NCBI GenBank assembly: GCA_002110485.1
Contig: MOWL01000008.1
Span: 124,001 to 188,000, forward strand
DNA length: 64,000 bases
Source: Emergomyces orientalis
Taxonomy: Eukaryota; Ascomycota; Eurotiomycetes; Onygenales; Ajellomycetaceae
Direction: 5' to 3'
In this document: piece after piece, positions 59,597-64,000 of the stretch
Layout of the letters: every line of letters begins with the position of its first letter
Numbering within the stretch: the stretch's first letter is position 1
Made by a program: the position numbers and the translations under genes
Notes under the pieces: model-generated
The model's input: the letters and a program-made list of their open reading frames with translations, nothing else
What the model was told of the DNA's origin: nothing
Databases searched by the model: none

Positions 59597-62041
59597 CTCA
59601 CAATAGCCCTTCCAAGCGACTTCTATTCCAGCCCCGATGGCTTTTTTGCTAACCTGCCTCCCGGGCTCCCACGGCCATCAGATTTCCCTAGTCCGGAGAA
59701 GGCTGGAAGGCAGGCCAAGGAATTTTCCACAAGCATCTTGAACTCGTGGAGCACTTTAAGAAAAGTCTTAAATAGACATGAAGCAGTATTGCGGAAGCGT
59801 TGGCTCAAGAAGACACAAGAACAACGGAAAAAGATCCTCGTTTCTGCTTTCCCAGACATTCCCTCAACCCATCGGCCTGACTACAATGCGTTTCGGAAAG
59901 GTCGAGGACTTCTCTCCAGGGATGCTTACCTGCGGCCGTATATCAACGTAGAAGATCTTGTTGAGTCCAAGACCCTACTGTTATTCCTGAATGCCAGAGG
60001 ACGTAATCCACCATCCATGTTTGCACATGCCGATTTTGATGCTATACATCTTGGCTTGGTCAGTGGTATGATCTGTCCAGCATTTCTAAATGAGTATACT
60101 ATGTTCTTGGAAGGGGAAACAGTCAATACCTATGGGAGGATCGTCTCCTGGAACGACGACGACGAGGCCTTTGATATTATGTATTCTGGAAGAGGTGTCC
60201 AGCCTGGAGAGGGTCTACTGATTTTAAAAATCCAAAAGGGAACTATGGAGTTCCTAGTCAACTGCTGCCGCGGAATTCTCCATGACATGGATTCTGCAGC
60301 ATTGGACGATCCTAACATCCCCATCCAGCCGGAGCCGCCAGCGATCGCGAGAGACCCAGCCGAATGGCCTATCCTAGCTTCTATCGCTGCAGAGGCTCCT
60401 TACCGCGTCCCAGCAAACATTGATTTCGAGCGACTCAGGGCAGTATTTGCAGCAAGGCGTTCCGCTGCCGCGGACCATATCTGGGCCCTTCGAGAAGATC
60501 CTGGGTATTTCTATGACGCTCTGGGGGACTGCTATGAACATCGGCAGGAGCCAATGCTGGATGCGAATAAAAGGCCTCACCCTGTATTTGGAACGCATGT
60601 GTTTTGGGTTCGTGTCTACGGGTCAGTAATAATCGCTGCCTACGAAGACCTCATCGAGTTCAACTCACTATATCACCAAGTCGAGAGATTAATTGCTTTA
60701 AGAGAAAAGTACTCCGCCAAAATTTCTCCGAAGGCAGCCTTGCCTCGGGAATATATGAAAGCGCTTTTGGTTTTTAGAGAATGCCTGGATATAATAAGCA
60801 AAGGCTCAATTGAAGATCTGAAAATGGCTGTCCCCGCGTCTCCACCCATTCGTTCCCTGTCCATTCGAGAACAGCATGCGCCGGGTTCCACAATCATCCC
60901 ATTAAAGTCGAAGAAGGGCGTTGGTTTCGATTATTTCATGTGGTTATTTCAAACACTATGGGATGAGAAGCAGTTGTTTCTCTGCCGTTTGCCTGATCTT
61001 ACAGACGAAATTGAAAGACTTGTCAATAGCGACCCAAAGGAGAAGGCAAAATTCTCAACCTTTGTGGCCGATATATTTTCAAATCTTGGACTTCTCGCCC
61101 GTGCTGTCCGCGAAATAAACACATATTTCCCATGGGCAGCTGGAATGGAACAACAGAAGGCCATGCTGTATCCTGACGGTGAAATATTCGGAGAAGCAAA
61201 AAACCTGCTTTCTCTGGCTATTAACGTATCAACATACTTTAAAGATAAAGAGCTCGTGAGTCTAAAGTTGGAAACGCCGTTCGATGGGAAATTCACATAT
61301 CCATCAGAGAAGCGGAGGACCCAGCAGCATGTTGAGGCGATGCGGAAAGCGGAGCAGAATCTGGACTCCTTCTGGGAAACCATTGACCAATATTATCTTC
61401 GGAATACCGGTAAAACTTTACTGGACACTTTCCGCCATCTTCTTCCCGATGATCGTAAATTGGAACGGACGCCAGCATGGGTTCCACCAACAACGGAGCC
61501 AAAATTAAAACCAGCCCTTGACACCTCGGACAACATCTACCAACCTTTCTCACTGTTGAAAGTTCAAGACGAGGCCCAATCCCCAGCAAGATTAGGAGCG
61601 GAAGGAAAGGTCAAAATCAAAACAAGAGGTACTTCCACCCTTCCTGGCCAACAACCCCAGCTTGAGCCTGATGTCGGAACCACGGTATCCCATCATGGCA
61701 CACCGCGGCACATACCAGACTTCCAGCCGACATTACACGTCAGCAAACGAGCGCTTAAGGTGTTCTCAGCACTCTTCCACGACCCCTCCCAAGCAGATCA
61801 GCCTGGCGAGATCCCGTGGTCTGATTTCTTACATGCCATGGTCTCAACTGGTTTCGGGCCAGCGAAACTCTATGGCTCAGTTTGGCAGTTCACGCCCACA
61901 AAACTGGACGTCTCGCGGAGTATTCAATTTCACCAACCGCACCCGCGGAATAAGATTCCTTTCAAAGTTGCTAGGAGGTTTGGCCGCCGGCTGAATCGTG
62001 CATATGGGTGGCATGGGGGCATGTTTGCGCTGGCAGAATAG
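59597..62041 (+). CDS. Large 'Ipa'-type fungal protein with HicA-like C-terminal domain
   Basis: Function unknown. The frame is open from just after TAG 59594-59596 to TAG 62039-62041, and clear protein-like content begins near 59693. There is no in-frame ATG until 60017, well inside the conserved-looking part, so a 5' exon is missing from my model or the 5' end is damaged. Blocks include LRKRWLKKTQEQRKKIL, a helical middle (EWPILASIAAEAPYRVP, GYFYDALGDCYEHRQEPMLD) and a low-complexity linker. The C-terminal domain (nt about 61805-62038) has PWSDFLHAMVSTGF, then GSVWQF, FHQPHP and ARRFGRRLNRAYGW. This layout recalls a family common in Eurotiomycetes and often labelled 'Ipa protein' (from memory; not checked). 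The last domain has the order of conserved elements of HicA-type dsRNA-binding folds. Confidence 0.72.
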   Translation, partial: LTIALPSDFYSSPDGFFANLPPGLPRPSDFPSPEKAGRQAKEFSTSILNSWSTLRKVLNRHEAVLRKRWLKKTQEQRKKILVSAFPDIPSTHRPDYNAFRKGRGLLSRDAYLRPYINVEDLVESKTLLLFLNARGRNPPSMFAHADFDAIHLGLVSGMICPAFLNEYTMFLEGETVNTYGRIVSWNDDDEAFDIMYSGRGVQPGEGLLILKIQKGTMEFLVNCCRGILHDMDSAALDDPNIPIQPEPPAIARDPAEWPILASIAAEAPYRVPANIDFERLRAVFAARRSAAADHIWALREDPGYFYDALGDCYEHRQEPMLDANKRPHPVFGTHVFWVRVYGSVIIAAYEDLIEFNSLYHQVERLIALREKYSAKISPKAALPREYMKALLVFRECLDIISKGSIEDLKMAVPASPPIRSLSIREQHAPGSTIIPLKSKKGVGFDYFMWLFQTLWDEKQLFLCRLPDLTDEIERLVNSDPKEKAKFSTFVADIFSNLGLLARAVREINTYFPWAAGMEQQKAMLYPDGEIFGEAKNLLSLAINVSTYFKDKELVSLKLETPFDGKFTYPSEKRRTQQHVEAMRKAEQNLDSFWETIDQYYLRNTGKTLLDTFRHLLPDDRKLERTPAWVPPTTEPKLKPALDTSDNIYQPFSLLKVQDEAQSPARLGAEGKVKIKTRGTSTLPGQQPQLEPDVGTTVSHHGTPRHIPDFQPTLHVSKRALKVFSALFHDPSQADQPGEIPWSDFLHAMVSTGFGPAKLYGSVWQFTPTKLDVSRSIQFHQPHPRNKIPFKVARRFGRRLNRAYGWHGGMFALAE

Positions 62042-62556
62042 ATGATATTGAGGCATATGCATTTAATTCCGACTGAAACACCAACTCCAGCGAATCTATG
62101 TTTGAAGGTGACTGGTTTAAAACATATTTTTTTAACAATATAGATTAGATTATACATTGCGCAAACAGTATTGGTACAGCGATTTCAGTTAAAAATTACC
62201 GGAGATTTTAATGGGTAGTCATTTCTGTTTCCCCTGTTGTCTGCAAAATGGTCTCTCAGGAAACAAAGACTCGCGAATTCGGATCCTTACTAGTTAACAG
62301 AAATATGTCAATCTGACAAGGGTTTCCCCAGTTCTAGATAACGAATACGGGTTCACCACTGCACATAGTTTGCGGCTGGGATTCGAGCTGAAGGTTGCTT
62401 TTGTTCACGATAAAAGAATTGCTTCTCTTTTGCTACTAGGTGTGGGTTTGGCATATACAAACAATCACTACATTCTCTCGAGACAATATATACTACATAT
62501 ATATATTTTTCTTTTCAACTGTTTACTCTGTGTATATAGATTTGGCTTCAGGTATC
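62042..62556. other. Short intergenic region
   Basis: A/T-rich spacer between the Ipa-type gene and the pseudogene at 62557. It ends in TATATA-rich sequence (about 62487-62540) just upstream of the former start codon. No gene was seen. Confidence 0.5.
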
Positions 62557-63171
62557 ATGGCAACCACCACAGCACCAGAAACATTCCATGCCATTTCGAT
62601 GGTGGCTGTGAAACCCGAACATGCCGCTGAGGTGAATGAGCTGGACAATTTTCTCTCTTCCAACGGGTTGAAAACCAATTTGCGAGGAGTAAAACGCTTT
62701 CCGTGAAAATGGTTTCTTCTTTTGTGCAGAGGAAATCAGATCACAATAACAGGTTTATTCCTCTGACATGTATGTCTATATCAACACCCAGCTCACCAAA
62801 CATTGAGATGAACTTTGTCAAGTCGTTCGAAGTAAAGAGCCCGACTGCCTCACGTATATGTGGTTCAAGGTTGAAGGCAAAGACGAATATGTTTGGATAG
62901 AAAAGTAGAAACCCCCCTCCCGCCCCCCCCGGGCTTTATTTTCTTGTTTCCTTGGAACCTTATGGCACGTTACTGACATTTTTTTTTTTTTTTTTTTTTT
63001 AGATTCCGAACGAGGGCTGCATATAATGCACATGTTTCCTCATCCCAAGTTTCTGAGTCTTTTGCAAAGTGGATGCATTTATTAGATGGGGACTTCGCCT
63101 TCCAGAGGTCGGAGAATGGAACTGTTGGGAGGATGGCAGGAGACAGCATGAGTTCGCACCCATGTATATAA
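62557..63171 (+). pseudogene. Decayed ABM-like (dimeric alpha-beta barrel) enzyme gene
   Basis: ATG 62557 opens MATTTAPETFHAISMVAVKP and stops after 48 codons at TGA 62704. Recognisable continuation is spread over the other frames: FFFCAEEIRS, then NNRFI in another frame, MYVYINTQLTKH back again, NFVKSFEVKSP shifted once more, and DCLTYMWFKVEGKDEYVW. At least five frame changes are needed. A conserved intron remains, with donor GTAGAA at 62905 and a T22 tract before the acceptor AG at 63001-63002. It still joins in phase to RTRAAYNAHVSSSQVSESFA, and the frame ends at TAA 63169. The pattern of a short HAISMVAVKP strand, a central FVKSFE.KSP block and HVSSxxVSxSF resembles small antibiotic-biosynthesis-monooxygenase-type proteins. 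The assignment is inferred and the original substrate is unknown. Confidence 0.7.
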
Positions 63172-64000
63172 CTATATGCCACTGCTATACTCTTCCCCTG
63201 CCTCCGTTCTCTTTGCAGTTCCAAAGGTTCTTTCTCTTCAGCGATCCATGGCGGATAACATTTCACGTTGTCGATCTGTCGTCCACTTTGGCTTCATTTC
63301 TGAGCTCAAGATTTAATGGTGGCCGCTGTTAGTGATTATAGCTCTCCATCCCGACAGCGAGAGCGGCTAGTAACTACTGCCTTGCATGACCTCCAGTAAA
63401 TCCGAGCTATCATGTGCCATTGTTGCACTCCCATTTATGCATGACTGTTTTCTGTATTCTTCCATTTCGGGCTGGGTTTAAAAAATAAATGGGTAAACAA
63501 ATAAGCAGACGAAGGGGGAAAAAAAAGAGAAAAATTCATTCTGCCTCCCAATCTAATTCCCTAAATCTAAGCATAATAATCTAGCTATGTAGGTACTGTC
63601 TGTAGCCGGACTGGCACTTTCTCCCCAGGCCAACCAACCATGTATCCACCCGTCCGTATATATATCTATATATATATCTCTAATTCTTCGAGGCAAGAGC
63701 AAATAGTAACAGAGGTAAAAAGAGAGAAGTAAGAAATTCCGTTAGATCACCTTTTGTTTCTTTCAGATTTTTTCTAACCAGCCCTACGCAAGGGAGAAAA
63801 AAAGCTGTGTTTTCTTTTTCGTTGTTTCTTTTTCCTTTTTTTCCTTTCTAGAGATCTGTTTATCAGGAGGGACGAAAAAGAGGAAAGTGAAAAGAAAATA
63901 TGATTGTGAAATATGAAATATCAAACAGGTGCCCCAGGGATAATAAAATAAACCAGTTTAAACGGGAATACAGCAGAACATCATAGGATAAAGAACAGAA
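63172..64000. other. Intergenic to window end
   Basis: A/T-rich DNA with TATATATC repeats near 63657-63680 and purine-rich stretches. No coding exon was recognised. It may contain the start of features lying beyond the window. Confidence 0.45.

Noticed and set aside
1..64000. CRISPR arrays, insertion sequences, LTR or LINE elements, rRNA
   Set aside because: No regular direct-repeat and spacer array, transposase or reverse-transcriptase motif, long terminal repeat or 5S-like sequence was seen on either strand by eye. Weak relics would need a repeat library to find.

Overview
The window is nuclear DNA of a filamentous ascomycete, most likely a Eurotiomycete and possibly of the order Onygenales (an inference from gene style, not proven). 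The genes have several short GT..AG introns. Intergenic stretches are long, with poly-T, C/T-rich and TA tracts. The recognisable proteins are typically fungal: a FacB/Cat8 zinc-cluster regulator, a CFEM membrane protein, Pmp3, an AP-1-type bZIP and a protein of the group often labelled 'Ipa'. I saw no bacterial, plasmid, phage or CRISPR features, no rRNA, and no convincing tRNA.

Layout. 0.8-1.7 kb (-): unknown gene interrupted by an in-frame stop. 3.0-5.0 kb (+): SET-domain lysine methyltransferase, four exons. 9.2-12.2 kb (+): FacB/Cat8 acetate and gluconeogenesis activator, five exons, with a long C/T-rich leader. 17.3-20.2 kb (+): transketolase, six exons. 21.5-23.1 kb (-): spermidine synthase, five exons. 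27.9-28.8 kb (-): small bZIP factor, three exons. 28.8-39.1 kb: about 10 kb with no supportable gene. 39.1-40.5 kb (+): heterotrimeric G-protein alpha subunit, five exons. 42.5-43.8 kb (+): mitoribosomal mS38/Cox24-type protein. 45.8-47.0 kb (-): V-ATPase proteolipid subunit c, six exons including two of 17 and 13 nt. 47.4-49.5 kb (-): unknown, probably mitochondrial protein. 52.25-52.62 kb (+): Pmp3, 57 residues in three exons. 55.6-58.1 kb (+): CFEM/single-TM protein with a long cytoplasmic tail. 59.6-62.0 kb (+): large 'Ipa'-type protein with a C-terminal domain that resembles HicA. 62.6-63.2 kb (+): decayed ABM-like pseudogene.

There is no operon or obvious biosynthetic cluster. Most genes are housekeeping: carbon metabolism (FacB, transketolase), polyamines, vacuolar acidification, signalling and mitochondrial translation. 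Exon structures were worked out by hand from GT/AG sites, reading-phase continuity and protein-family continuity. They are internally phase-consistent but have not been checked against transcripts. The most unusual items are the C-terminal domain of the 59.6-62.0 kb protein, the micro-exons of the V-ATPase gene, and the two broken genes near the window ends.
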